Source of the DNA: Mugil cephalus
Lineage: Eukaryota; Chordata; Actinopteri; Mugiliformes; Mugilidae
Direction of reading: 5' to 3'
Length of the DNA: 64,000 bases
Assembly (NCBI RefSeq): GCF_022458985.1
Contig: NC_061776.1
Span: forward strand, 3,013,075-3,077,074
Made by a program: the position numbers and the translations under genes. Positions 1-10,030 of this stretch are shown one piece after another. The notes under the pieces are model-generated. The model had not been told where the DNA came from and searched no databases. It saw only the letters and a program-made list of their open reading frames with translations. Each line of letters opens with the position of its first letter. Position 1 is the first letter of the stretch.

Positions 1-106
1 ACACATACACACCTTCAAACACACTTTCACTGAGAGGATGTTTCCATTCATTAACAGTGTGGATAAACTCCCACTGAAGATAATACCAGTGAATAAGAGC
101 AGTTAG
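1..106 (+). CDS. 3' end of a TRIM/SPRY gene, cut by the window edge
   Basis: Read from base 2, this gives the last 34 codons of a SPRY domain, ending in SS and a TAG at 104-106. It closely matches the last residues of the complete TRIM gene at 5031-6413 (the HIHTF.HTFT..FP.IN segment), but ends two residues earlier. The similarity continues past the stop for about 150 bases, so the two genes arose by local duplication that included the 3' flank. RING, B-box and coiled coil lie outside the window, so it cannot be told whether this copy is intact. Confidence 0.8.
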   Translation, partial: HIHTFKHTFTERMFPFINSVDKLPLKIIPVNKSS

Positions 107-348
107 AGATAAACAGGATGATTATAAATGTTTAATATAATAAATTGGGTTGTATTGTGATCATAGCAATTCCGTCTAGATTGATGTGTTGTTGTCTCAG
201 TGTTCAGGTTACAGGAAATTCTACAACTATGTGTCTGCACCTACATGATTATTTTTATGTACTTGTATATGGTTTTATTTCATAAAATAATAAATTAAAT
301 TAAGATACTCCAGACTAAATTAAAGAGACTAAACACTAAACTATAGAC
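107..348 (+). other. 3' flank of the upstream TRIM copy
   Basis: AT-rich 3' flank with AATAAA-like words. Bases 140-260 align by eye with 6440-6560 downstream of the second TRIM gene (shared TGTGATCATA, then TTGTTGTTGTCTCAG). No coding potential seen. Confidence 0.6.
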
Positions 349-760
349 CAGGGGTCGGCAACCTTTAACACTCAAAGAGCCATTTGGACCCGTTTCCCAC
401 AGAAAAGAAAACACTGGGAGCCACAAAAACCCTTCGACATCTAAAATGAAGATAACACTGCATCTATAGTTTTTTACCTCTATGCTAGGCGTATGTCTAA
501 AACACTATAGTGTTTTGCAGTTATATATAACTCTTCTTTTATTAGATTTATCCATGGTTTGCTTTCCTGGGGTCAAAAATTTCAATAAATAGTGAGCTGG
601 GCCACCATAAATTCAAATTTAGAAGAGTAGTAGTAGCTCTGTTGTTCACTGCTGAGTGAATAGTTGGTGATTTTCTGAGGCAGTTAGCGTGGAAAAAGTG
701 AAGGACTTTGAGCAGCATCCCTACTACGCACAATTCACTACTGTGGGTTGCCAAGCCCTG
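349..760. mobile_element. Non-autonomous hAT-like element (MITE)
   Basis: The left end reads CAGGGGTCGGCAACC, typical of hAT/Charlie-type fish elements. The right end is an imperfect inverted copy (GGTTGCCAAGCCCTG, 746-760). The interior (GAGCCATTTGGACCC and onward) matches a familiar fish hAT MITE and has no long ORF. I did not find a clean 8-bp target duplication, so the outer boundary is approximate. Confidence 0.6.
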
Positions 761-772
761 TTTTAATTCAGT

Positions 773-1010
773 TCAATTCAGTTTTATTTATATAATGCCA
801 ATAACAATACAAATCGTCTCAAGACGCTTCACAAAAAACAGCCTGCAACCTCCAGAGCAGCCTGAGGAGGACAGTGGCAGGAAAAACTGGCCCTTTTAAC
901 AGGAAGAAACCTTGAGCAGAACCCAGCTCATATGGAGGGACCATCTGCTGAAGACCAGCCGGGTAGAAACAGAGAAGATAGAGAGAAAAAAAGAGCAGGA
1001 GAAACAAGAT
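773..1010 (+). repeat. Dispersed fish repeat, family A, copy 1
   Basis: Contains the TTTTATTTATATA...CCAATAACAATAC...CGTCTCAAGACGCTT block followed by CCAGAGCAGCCTGAG and a segment ending TGCTGAAGACCAGCCGG. The same blocks recur at 15038-15222 and, more diverged, at 25640-25800. It is a common interspersed teleost repeat; I do not assign a class. A short ORF across it has no recognisable protein. Confidence 0.65.
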
Positions 1011-1029
1011 AAACTAACTTCTGTCATAG

Positions 1030-1315
1030 ATACAAACATCAAACTGAAGGAAACACGTAGGATCTAGTAATATAGCACATAGCTGAAGATATAGACAAAA
1101 GCGGATCTAAAGTCAACTAAACTAAACCCAACACAGCCAATATTAAACAAAACACTAAATAAAGTAAGATAAGTTAAGATAGGCTAAAATAAGCTTAAAT
1201 CTGATAACCCAATCTAAAGAGCTTAAGTGTTGTAAAGTAAAACTAAGTCACATTAAGCCAAACTAAACTAAGCTAAGATAAAGTACGACAACTAAGATAA
1301 AATCATTTAATCTCT
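1030..1315 (+). repeat. Low-complexity TAAACTAAG-like tract
   Basis: A-rich stretch built of loosely repeated AACTAAACTAAGCTAAG-like words with no gene signal. Similar wording occurs at 7190-7290, 8395-8450 and 14720-14770, each time next to the other TRIM-flank repeats, so it belongs to the same locally duplicated segment. Confidence 0.45.
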
Positions 1316-1319
1316 GATG

Positions 1320-2060
1320 GTTGCAGTGATAGTTTTCAATGTCTGAGTCTCACCTGTTTCCTGTTTGCGCAGGATGGGTGGAGGGGGTGGAGTCAGTGGA
1401 CAGGTAGGACTGAGGTCTGATTGAAAACATAAATCAATACAACAATCATATCAGAGACTCAAAAACCAGTCTCTACCAGACATGAACACTGACATGAACA
1501 CTGACATGAACAAAGCCCAATCAATATATGGGTCAATAAATATAAAGATTGAATGTCTTCTTCTTCTTCTTCTTCAGGTGTAATGACTCCAATGGCTTTT
1601 TATATTCCTAATGAATTATTAGAATAAAGTTTTCTTGTATTTCAGCCTCTGTTCAGGCTGTAAATGTTGTGATGCTGAATTTAGATGTAAATGTTTTGAT
1701 CTTGAATAAATGATAAAAACCAAAGCTCCTCCTCCTGGTTCATGTTCTGTCTTTGTCTGCTTCATCTTTTCTCAGACTTGTAGATTCAGCTGCTGCAGGT
1801 TGTAACTTGTAGTATGAATTTGTCCACATAGAGGCGGCGATGCTCTCAGAGAGTTTAGACATGAAATCACTTCTCCGGTTTAAACTGAACCCTCTGGAAC
1901 CCGTTGGTAAGAAAGTCCAGAATCCACAGGATTAACTGGTCTCTGTGTGTACGATATGGAAACTGGAATGGGTCCATCATGGGGTCCGTTGCTCTGGTGG
2001 TGTTGATCCTCTCCATGGTTTTCATCACAAGGGAGGTGAGAGCCACATCATTAAGTGCTT
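1320..2060 (+). repeat. TRIM-flank duplicated segment, copy 1
   Basis: Two sub-blocks recur in the window. Bases 1320-1440 (TGGTTGCAGTGATAG ... TGCGCAGGATGGGTGGAG ... TCTGATTGAAAACA) match 8460-8580. Bases 1735-2050 (CTTTGTCTG ... GGCGGCGATGCTC ... CATCACAAGGGAGGT) match 14925-15400. The ORFs over it are not conserved between copies and are not called as genes. Confidence 0.6.
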
Positions 2061-2061
2061 T

Positions 2062-2440
2062 TTTCTTACCTTTGCTGCAAGGGTTGAGGACCCCGAGAGT
2101 AGAGGATATGAGAGTGCCAGAAAAAAACAAGTAGAGGACCGAAGCTCAGTGCATCATCCCCCAGCAGCTCTAACTCTTTGCTTCATGAAAAAGGAAAGTC
2201 TAAAGCCTGACCTTAAAAGTAGAGAGGGTGTGGTGTAGATCTTCTCTCCTCCAGTTGGAAGGCGGTGTCTGTCTTGAATCTGGTGTAGAAAGAGATGGGG
2301 AGGGATGTGGGGCTGCAGCCTTCCACCTGGATGGTTCTGGGGATGGTAGCAGCAGTGTTTGCAGAGGCCGTGGTTTTGAGCATAGGTTCCATCTGATGAC
2401 TTTATTAATCACAGTAATTTACCACAGGCACTTTAAACCA
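2062..2440. other. No gene recognised
   Basis: Unique-looking sequence with several overlapping ORFs under 100 codons on both strands. None has a recognisable domain or splice context. Confidence 0.4.
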
Positions 2441-2570
2441 CAGGCAGCACAGTGGGTCAGTGCTTAGCACTGATGCCTCCAAGTGAGAAAGTCTGGGTTC
2501 GAGTCCAGCTCAGGGTTTTCTCTGGGTGCTCCAGTTTCCTCCCACCCCAGGTGTGACTTTGGTGATGAAT
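2441..2570 (+). mobile_element. tRNA-derived SINE fragment
   Basis: Starts with a degenerate tRNA-like A-box region (GCAGCACAGTGGGTCAGTGC...) and has an excellent B-box, GGTTCGAGTCC, at about 2497-2507. This is followed by the CTCCAGTTTCCTCCCACC tail seen in many fish SINEs. Pol III boxes support a tRNA-derived SINE rather than a tRNA gene, since no cloverleaf can be completed. A relative lies at 52815-53170. Confidence 0.55.
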
Positions 2571-3002
2571 TCAGATGTGCTACATCCTGTCTCTTCTCTC
2601 TTCTCCTGGCCTGGATGTGGAGGTTCAACCAGGTGCTGATCTCAATGAGTCTGTCAAGTGTGGAGGGTACAGGGAAGGAAACCAAGTCGTCGTCAGTATA
2701 ATCTGCAAGACCATGAAGAAAAGTGTTGTGGAGTGCAGCAGTGTTCCAGTCACTCTGACGGTCCAGAAGACAATGGAGTAGTCAGCCACTGTCTGGTTCC
2801 CCTAATGTATGGAAAGTAGATCACAGCCAGCAAAGTAGATCACAGCCAGCATCTAGACCAGCATCTCCCAGCCCGAAGACCTTGCACAGCTCATCAGAGA
2901 ATGTCTGGAAGGATACACAGGTGGGAGTTTGCCTCTCCCATTCTGTTGTTCCCCAGAGGGCTCTGCCAATCAAGTTGCTAATGACATACGCCACCTTAGT
3001 TT
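2571..3002. other. No gene recognised; short tandem duplication
   Basis: No gene seen. A GTAGATCACAGCCAGCA word is directly repeated at about 2816-2856. Confidence 0.35.
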
Positions 3003-3870
3003 TCTCGGAATAGAATAGAATAGAAAAATACTTTATTCATCCCCTGGGGGAAATTCAAGTGTCCTGTAGCTTGTCCACAAATATACACAGACATCAACAT
3101 AACACACCAACAAAATCACCAGAATCTACAGTGCAAGAAAATATGTAGAAGTATGTGTAAGTATGTAGAAATATGTGGAAGTATATATATATCCATGGGC
3201 TGTACTAGCATGTTAATATGAATTACTGTGTGAAAACTATGTACAGTTGAACAATTTACAAATTAGTATTAAAGCATTTAAACAGTGTTGTTGTACAGTC
3301 TGATGGCTGTGGGGACAATGGACCTCCTGAACCTTTCAGTCCTGCAGCATAGTGAGAGAAGCCTCCCACTGTTACTGCTTCTCTGCTCCTCCAGGATGTC
3401 ATGAATGGGGTGCCTGATGTTGTTCAGGATGGACTGCACCGTGTTGCTTGTGTGCCTCTCAACAATATCCCCCAGTTAGTCCAACATCCTGCCAATCAAA
3501 GTCCCGGCCTTCTTAACCACTCTGTCCAGTCTCTTAGAGTTCCTTTGATTCATTTTCAGCTGTTGCTTAGATCTCCTAAAGTCTATGACCATTTCCTTGG
3601 TCTTGGAGGTGTTCAGCAGCAGATAGTTCTTAGTGCTCCAGTCACTGAAGGCCCTCATCAGGTTCATGTATTCCTCCTCCTGCCCATTCCTGATACAGGC
3701 CACAATATCTGCGTCATCAGTGGAAAATATCAGGATGTCAGAAAGGGATGGCAAAGTTCAGAATCTCCATTATAACACTGCAGGGTCCTCACTCAGCTCT
3801 GAGATCATCCCGGGCAAAGTTGGACAAGGAGGTTCAGGAGTGGATACTGGGAACCCTGGGGGATAATGAG
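3003..3870 (-). mobile_element. LINE (Rex1/L2-like) reverse-transcriptase 3' fragment
   Basis: On the minus strand, 3754-3476 encodes a reverse-transcriptase segment with LNTSKTKEMVIDFRR, a hallmark of fish non-LTR elements, preceded by an FSTDDADIVAC-like block that corresponds to the polymerase FADD region. Toward 3003 comes the element's 3' tail, ending in GAATAGAATAGAATAG repeats next to TACTTTATTCATCCCC. Only the 3' part remains and the frame is broken, so it is a dead, 5'-truncated copy. The clade name is by resemblance. Confidence 0.65.
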
Positions 3871-4139
3871 TGTAGGTCAGCTATTGGAACTGGGCAGTGA
3901 GGGAAAAGTACTGAATGGTGAGTGGCAGAATGTGACATTTACATAATTATAAACATAAAGGGACAAGCACAGAACAAGTCTGACAGAACAAGACAAATAC
4001 AAAACAGAGAACATGGTAAAGTGGAGTGGATGAGGATGGACAGGGAGTGGTCAAATGTTATATGTGGTTTGTGGACTTGGAGTAGGCCTACGATGTGTTC
4101 TGTGGGTAGTGACTGAAAGAATGGCATCGAGGTTATAAG

Positions 4140-4500
4140 TGGCTGAAATGAGGTTCCTCTGAAGGGTGACTGGGCTCACCCTTAGAGATGAGGAGCTTGG
4201 AGTAGAACCACTGCTCCTTCACATAGATATGGTTTGGTCAAGTTGTTACGATATCTCCTAGATGCCTCCCTCTTGTTCTCCCTTTGGAGGTTTACTGGGC
4301 ACAGTCAGCCAGGAGGAGACCCGCAGGGTAGACCCAGAACTCGCTCTAGGGATTACATATCTCATATGACTTGGGAATGCATCAGGATTCATCCAGGAAG
4401 AACTGGAAAGTGTTGAAGGGAAGAGAGAGAGATGTCTGGACTTCCTTAATGAGCCTGTTGTGACTGCGACCTGACCTTGGATAAGAGGATGGAAAATTAC
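4140..4500 (+). mobile_element. LINE ORF2 C-terminal / 3' end fragment
   Basis: The plus-strand frame at 4234-4416 ends in GGDPQGRPRTRSRDYISHM, a signature found at the C-terminal end of many fish LINE ORF2 proteins. It is followed by an acidic segment and a 3' tail (GACCTTGGATAAGAGGATGG) of the usual LINE type. No reverse-transcriptase core is present, so this is a truncated relic. Confidence 0.55.
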
Positions 4501-5030
4501 TTCATATGTCTATGTTCTCTATGTCTACTTTCAGGATGTTTAAGACATTTTTTTGCAAAGAAATGTGGAAAATTCGGAAGGACACAAAAAACATTTAAGC
4601 TGCTCTATTTATATAAATAAACACAGAACACTGGTGTAACTCACTCCATAACGGAAATACATAAAATGCTTCACTTACTACACTCCCCTGATCAACTGGT
4701 CCAACTACATTCATCAGAGGAGTTCAGATAAAGCTCCACCCCCCTCACCTGATTCACCTAAGACAAACCAGGAAACAGTTCATTATTGTGTGTGACTAAA
4801 GAGAGACACATGATCAGATTCAGATTAAAATCAAACTAACACCTTCCTCTGAGTGAGTCCAGCTACAGGAGAGAAAAGTGGAAACTACAACACTGCTGCT
4901 TCAAGCTGCTGACTCTCCACACACTGAAGGTGAGTTTGACCAAAAAATAAGGAAGTTAGTAGAAGATGGAGGAGAGCCATGACTGACTGGACTTTGTGTC
5001 TGCTGTGTTCCAGCTTCACTCAGAGACTAA
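4501..5030 (+). promoter_or_regulatory. Upstream region and noncoding first exon of the TRIM gene
   Basis: The 5' UTR appears split. A donor GAAG/GTGAGT follows base 4929, and an acceptor TTCCAG ends at 5013, leaving 17 nt before the ATG at 5031. The transcription start is unknown; a purine-rich GAGAAAAGTGGAAACT stretch near 4872 is only loosely reminiscent of interferon-response elements. The splice sites are inferred from consensus only. Confidence 0.45.
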
Positions 5031-6413
5031 ATGGCTTCCAGATCAGAGGAGGATCTCTGCTGTCCGGTCTGTCAGGAGGTCTTCAGAGATCCTGTTCTTC
5101 TAACATGTAGCCACAGCTTCTGTAAAGTCTGTCTGAAGAACTGGTGGACAAAGAATCCATTACACGAGTGTCCAGTTTGTAAGAGAAGATCTTCAAGAGA
5201 TGATCCACCTTTAAACTTGGTGCTGAGGAACCTGTGTGAGTCCTTCTTACAGGAGAGAGATCAGAGATCTCCAGAGGCTCTCTGCAGTCTGCACTCTGAG
5301 AAACTCAGACTCTTCTGTCTGGACCATCAGCAGCCAGTGTGTGTCGTCTGCAGAGACTCAAAAGATCACTCCAAACACAGATTCAGTCCCATCGAAGAAG
5401 CTGCACAACAGCACAAGAAGAACCTTCAGGAAACTCTGGAGCCCTTAAAGAAGAAGTTAAAGGTTTGTGAAGAAGTTAAAGTGGCGTTTGATCAAACAGA
5501 AAAACACATCAAGGTCCAGGCCCAATATACAGAGAAGCAGATTAAGGAGCAGTTCAAGAAGCTTCACCAGTTTCTAGCAGAGGAAGAGGAGGCCAGGATG
5601 GCTGCACTGAGGGAGGAAGAGGAGCAGAAGAGTCAGATGATGAAGGAGAAGATGGAGGCTCTGAGCAGAGAGATAGCAGCTCTTTCAGACACAGTCAGAG
5701 CCACAGAGGAGGAGCTGAGAGCTGAAGACGTCTCATTCCTCAACAACTACAAGGCTGCAGTGGAAAGAGTCCAGCGCTGCCCCCTGCTGGATGATCCACA
5801 GCTGCCCTCAGGAGCTCTGATAGACCAGGCCAAACATCTGGGCAACCTGGCCTTCCACACCTGGAACAACATGAAGGACCTGGTCTCCTACACTCCTGTC
5901 ATTCTGGATCCAAACACTACTGGAACAGAAATGATCCTGTCTGAAGATCTGACCAGTGTGAGACGAGGAGATGAACAACAGGTTCCTGATAATCCAGAGA
6001 GGTTGGATTATTCTGGTTCTGTCCTGGGCTCTGAGGGATTTAACTCAGGGACTCACAGCTGGGATGTTGAGGTTGGAGATAACACAGTGTGGGAACTGGG
6101 TGTGTTAGCAGAGTCTGTCCAGAGGAAGGGACGCATAAAGCCTGGATGGTGGGGAATATGGTTCTATGAAGGTAAATACTCAGCATTCTCACGACCAAAT
6201 CATCCGACTTACCTTCCAGTAAAGAAGAAGCTCCAGAGGATCAGAGTGAATCTGGACTGGAACAAAGGAAAACTGTCGTTCTCTGATATTGATACTAACA
6301 AACACATACACACCTTCAGACACACTTTCACTGATAGAATATTTCCATACATTAACACTGGAGATAAAGTCCCAGTGAAGATATTACCAGTAAATCAGAG
6401 CAGTTTGAAATAA
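5031..6413 (+). CDS. TRIM35/A33-like E3 ubiquitin ligase (RING, B-box, coiled coil, PRY-SPRY)
   Basis: Single coding exon, 460 aa. RING finger at residues 11-50 (C11, C14, C26, H28, C31, C34, C47, C50), B-box 2 at about 85-116 (C85, H88, C96, C104, C107, H113, H116), a charged coiled coil at about 125-245, and PRY-SPRY at about 285-455 containing [20 protein letters not shown]. All expected zinc ligands are visible, so ligase activity is plausible. Such proteins work in the cytosol as ubiquitin ligases, many in fish innate immunity, with SPRY as the target-binding part. The ATG follows a likely splice acceptor by 17 nt. It is one of a tandem set, since the end of a close paralogue opens the window. 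AATAAA overlaps the stop codon at 6409-6414. Exact orthology (TRIM35-like or nuclear factor 7-like) cannot be set from this sequence. Confidence 0.93.
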   Translation: MASRSEEDLCCPVCQEVFRDPVLLTCSHSFCKVCLKNWWTKNPLHECPVCKRRSSRDDPPLNLVLRNLCESFLQERDQRSPEALCSLHSEKLRLFCLDHQQPVCVVCRDSKDHSKHRFSPIEEAAQQHKKNLQETLEPLKKKLKVCEEVKVAFDQTEKHIKVQAQYTEKQIKEQFKKLHQFLAEEEEARMAALREEEEQKSQMMKEKMEALSREIAALSDTVRATEEELRAEDVSFLNNYKAAVERVQRCPLLDDPQLPSGALIDQAKHLGNLAFHTWNNMKDLVSYTPVILDPNTTGTEMILSEDLTSVRRGDEQQVPDNPERLDYSGSVLGSEGFNSGTHSWDVEVGDNTVWELGVLAESVQRKGRIKPGWWGIWFYEGKYSAFSRPNHPTYLPVKKKLQRIRVNLDWNKGKLSFSDIDTNKHIHTFRHTFTDRIFPYINTGDKVPVKILPVNQSSLK

Positions 6414-6597
6414 ACAGACAAATTATTACTGTGTATTGGGCTGTAATGTGATCATAAAAATTCTGTCTACATTGATTTGTTGTTGTCTCAGGTTTCAGGT
6501 TACAGGACTACGTGTAAGTCTATATATAACCAAGTTTATACTTGTATCTAGTTGTATTTCAGATTGACACTGCTTTATAGCTCTGGTTACACTCAGC
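6414..6597 (+). other. 3' flank of the TRIM gene
   Basis: Aligns by eye with 107-260 downstream of the first TRIM copy. No separate gene. Confidence 0.55.
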
Positions 6598-7140
6598 GCG
6601 TTTACATGCAGAGCTTAATCGAGTTATGCTCAAAATTCGACTTTCTGACTACAGTCCTTGTCCCAGTTTAAATGCAGCGCAATAAAATTGAATAACGGTT
6701 CTCCTCTTCCACACTAGGTGGAGATACGTGTCTTTTCAGCAGGTTAATACCACGTTAATACGGCGTGAGAGTGAGAGTTGTTCATGCGGCAGACTGGCAT
6801 TTAAAATGAACAACCAGACGGATAATAGTACATTTTTTAATCTTGTATGTAATGTTCGCGCTACTTCTTGTGCAGGTAAGATCCGCGCTGTCCCTCAGAC
6901 GGTTCTTCTAGCGGCTCTGTTCCTCTTCTTCTTCTGTGATCGGCTTTCTTGGACATTTTTGTTCCGGGGTCACACTTCAGCGCAGTGGTTGTGGAGTGTG
7001 CACACATGCATGATCCAATGAAAACTCCGATTCCAATCGTATTATCTGGGTGTCTTAATCAGATAATGGGAACACCGTGTTTACACGTGTTTACATGCAC
7101 TTAAGTTCTCCTGTTATAGTCCGATTAAGGCAATAATTCA
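6598..7140. mobile_element. Candidate non-autonomous element with GTTTACATGCA ends
   Basis: Both edges carry GTTTACATGCA words (near 6600 and 7090) followed by TTAATCGAG- or CCGATTAAGG-like sequence, a pattern common in fish DNA-transposon relics. The interior has a 97-codon ORF (6728-7021) with no recognisable domain. Class and exact ends are not determined. Confidence 0.35.
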
Positions 7141-7365
7141 TTTTTTTTTCTGATTTACACAGATTAAGATTAACTGAACACAAGATAAAGTAAAACAATC
7201 CAGATTAAACTGAACATGAACTACAGTAACGTTAAGTAAACTAAATTAGGCTACATGAAGTGAAGTTCAAATAATCCAGATTAGACTGAAGAGACTAGTT
7301 TGGCAATCTTTTAACTTAGAGATGTTAAAAGTTGCTAAAATATCCATGTAAAAGTACATTAACCC

Positions 7366-8384
7366 TTAAACCCTCCTCCAATTTTCCACTCTCGGACACC
7401 TTTGTGGCAAAAATGTGTGCACGCATAAAGAAAGAGTCATAAAATCCTCGATCCTTTATAAATCACTTTAACAACTTCAGATTTGTTCAACTTTTCCAAT
7501 AGTTTTCAGGATTTTAACCATTTAAATGTCAGTCTGGTGATTCAAAATATTTCACCATTTCTTTTACAAAACAAAACACAAAAATGAATTATTTTCCATA
7601 AAATAAACAATAGTTGGATGGGGCTTTGTTGGTGATTAGAGTCTGGATGTCATGGTTCTGTCATGGTTCTGTGTTCTTGTCTTTTATTTGTGAATGTTTT
7701 GAATTTCCTGTTTTATTTCGTTAATTTCTTGGTTTCCTGTCTGTTGTACCTCCTTGTGTTTTCCTTGATTGCTCATCTTCTCTCCACTCATATCCTCTTA
7801 TGTATATATAGCCCTGCATTTCCCTTTGTTCCCTGTCGCGGCATTTTTGTTCTCATGATCTGGTCTCTGTGTATTTTGTCCTCATGATCCTGTCTCTGTG
7901 ATTCTTGTGTTTTTATTTGATTTTGGAATTTTTCTGCTGCCGGCAGCACCTTCAGTCACTCTGGTCACCTTCGTGGCCAAAAATGCCCCATAGACATCCA
8001 TCCAAACCACATTTTCTTTTTTAAATCTGTCACTACAGAATGCATGGTTTTATACTGTAATGTGAAATCCAAAAGGCGTTGGAAAAAGGCAACTGGACTT
8101 GTATAAGTCTGTAATGTGATTATTTCTTTTATAAGAAAAGTAGTGATGTTTGACATTTTTACTGTATTTGATCAGATGTAACCATTTTCCCGTTGTAGGT
8201 CGATGCATGAAATTCTTGTTAATTTTCTATTCATATTGTGGAGTGTTGTGACTTTGTATGCTTACATTTTTGCCACAAAGGTGTCCAGAAAGTGCAAAAT
8301 GCATCGCAAGAACATAAATTACATGTGAGTAAATGTATTTGTATTTCAAAATATTTCAAAATATATTTCAAAAATAGGGTTTAA
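7366..8384. mobile_element. piggyBac-like non-autonomous element with TTAA duplications
   Basis: TTAA at 7366-7369 is followed by ACCCT, and AGGGT is followed by TTAA at 8381-8384. That is the end structure expected of piggyBac-type insertion. Inverted subterminal blocks GGACACCTTTGTGGCAAAAATG occur near the left end (about 7395) and, inverted, near 8267-8290. The interior has no transposase. A related, diverged left-end block lies at 13425-13680. Confidence 0.5.
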
Positions 8385-8600
8385 GAAAATGTAAAGTAAA
8401 CTCAGTCAAGCTATGCTAAGCTAAGCTAAACTATGATAAGCTGATCTAGTTTAGACTTTGGTGGTTGCGTTGATAGTTCCAAGTGTCTGTGTCTGACCTG
8501 TTCCCTGCTTGTGCAGGATGGATAGAGGGAGTGGAGTCAATGGACAGGTAGGATTGTGATCTGATTGAAAACAGAAAGAAATACAACAACAATAGCATTT
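8385..8600 (+). repeat. TRIM-flank duplicated segment, copy 2
   Basis: The GCTAAGCTAAGCTAAAC words and the block 8460-8580 (TGTGCAGGATGGATAGAGGGAG ... TGATTGAAAACAG) repeat 1260-1440. The shared order of blocks places the piggyBac-like element as a later insertion into this copy. Confidence 0.6.
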
Positions 8601-10030
8601 TAACACGGCATTAGCATGCTAACTTACACCCATGATTAGCTCTGTTCTCCCGCCTAAATAATCACCATGTTTCCCCCCCTGTATTCATACAGAGGGAAAC
8701 CATACTTTAAGCGGTTAATTGAATGTGTTATGAAAAAAAGCATCATATTGGACTCAGTTGGTAAAACAGGCCATTGAAACGTGTGTGGAACAGTTTTATC
8801 TTGTGAGCTTTTACAGCCGAGCACAGAACAGCTCCATTGTTGATATGTATCAGATTTTTATGTGAAATCAAATGTTGCCATCATCATCATCATCATTGCT
8901 ACCTGTGAACAAGGAAGGAGGAGGTTGTCTGAAGCCATGTAGGCAACAATTACTGACAGGGCGAAGCTAGTTATGTCACAGATGAGTCAGATTTGAAACA
9001 GTTTGCTGAAAGACACATTTTTACTCTCAGACCACTTATGATAAACTGACTTAATGGCTTTTTAACAGCTTTTCTGGTCTGTCAGACATACTACACACCC
9101 TACTAAATGTAGAAAGGGATTTTTATTTCCGTCATCCCCTATATGTCCCCTCTCTTCCAGAGAGTAACACACAAAAAGACTACAGATGTGTCTTTTATAT
9201 GAAATTTGTTGTCATTACTTGTTTAATCATCAAAATTCCTTATTATAGCTTGGAAAAAGTTTTATGTCTGTATGCATGATTTCTGATAATAAATCTGAAA
9301 AGACAAATTGTCTTTCATTGTAAATAAATATCCATTACAGTTGGACCACGAGTCAGACTGTACTTTAAATTTAAATGCATTGTTTTCATTGTGAATCCTT
9401 GTTTTAATTTCCTTGTTTTAGCTTCTTTCAGATAATAAACTTGTTTTTATTTCTGTCTCTGTTGAGCTGCTGCATCAGTACTTCAGAACAAAGTGGAATG
9501 GGATTGAAATTAGATGTGAAACATTTAAATATTATACGGAATATCGAACTAATCAATAGGAGACATTTTAAAGATGTAAAATACATACATTATGTACTGT
9601 ACTTGATCAATAAACATATTAATAAATGAGCTGAATTCGTGTGTTAAGGTTCCTACTTGTGCTGAGCTACTGCCCTCTAGTGACCACCCCTACAAACAAC
9701 AACATCCAAGAATTACTTCTATGAAAAACACTGAAAATTTTTTAAATGCATGTTCTACTGGAAACACTGAAACACTTTGAGGATGTAGAACTTTAACTGT
9801 GCAGTGAATGAACATTGGTTCTGATATATAATGAACGAGTTCAAAGGTTTGACTCAAAACATCAACAGATTTTAACACAAGTCCTGAAAGTAGACAAAGA
9901 GAATTAAAAATGAGCCAATGTTACAGACCAGAGAGTTAATTTGCAGGTCTACTTCGAGTCGATCTATTCAGAAGTGTTTCCATCAATGTCATGAGACTCT
10001 GTTCCAGGATTAGTTTCTATAATTCAGGTA
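8601..10030. other. No gene recognised
   Basis: AT-rich noncoding sequence with a short TCATCATCATCAT run near 8880. The ORFs at 9441-9629 and 9690-9878 are short and unrecognisable. Confidence 0.4.

Noticed and set aside
2483-2560. tRNA gene
   Set aside because: The B-box is good but no cloverleaf closes and SINE tail sequence follows.
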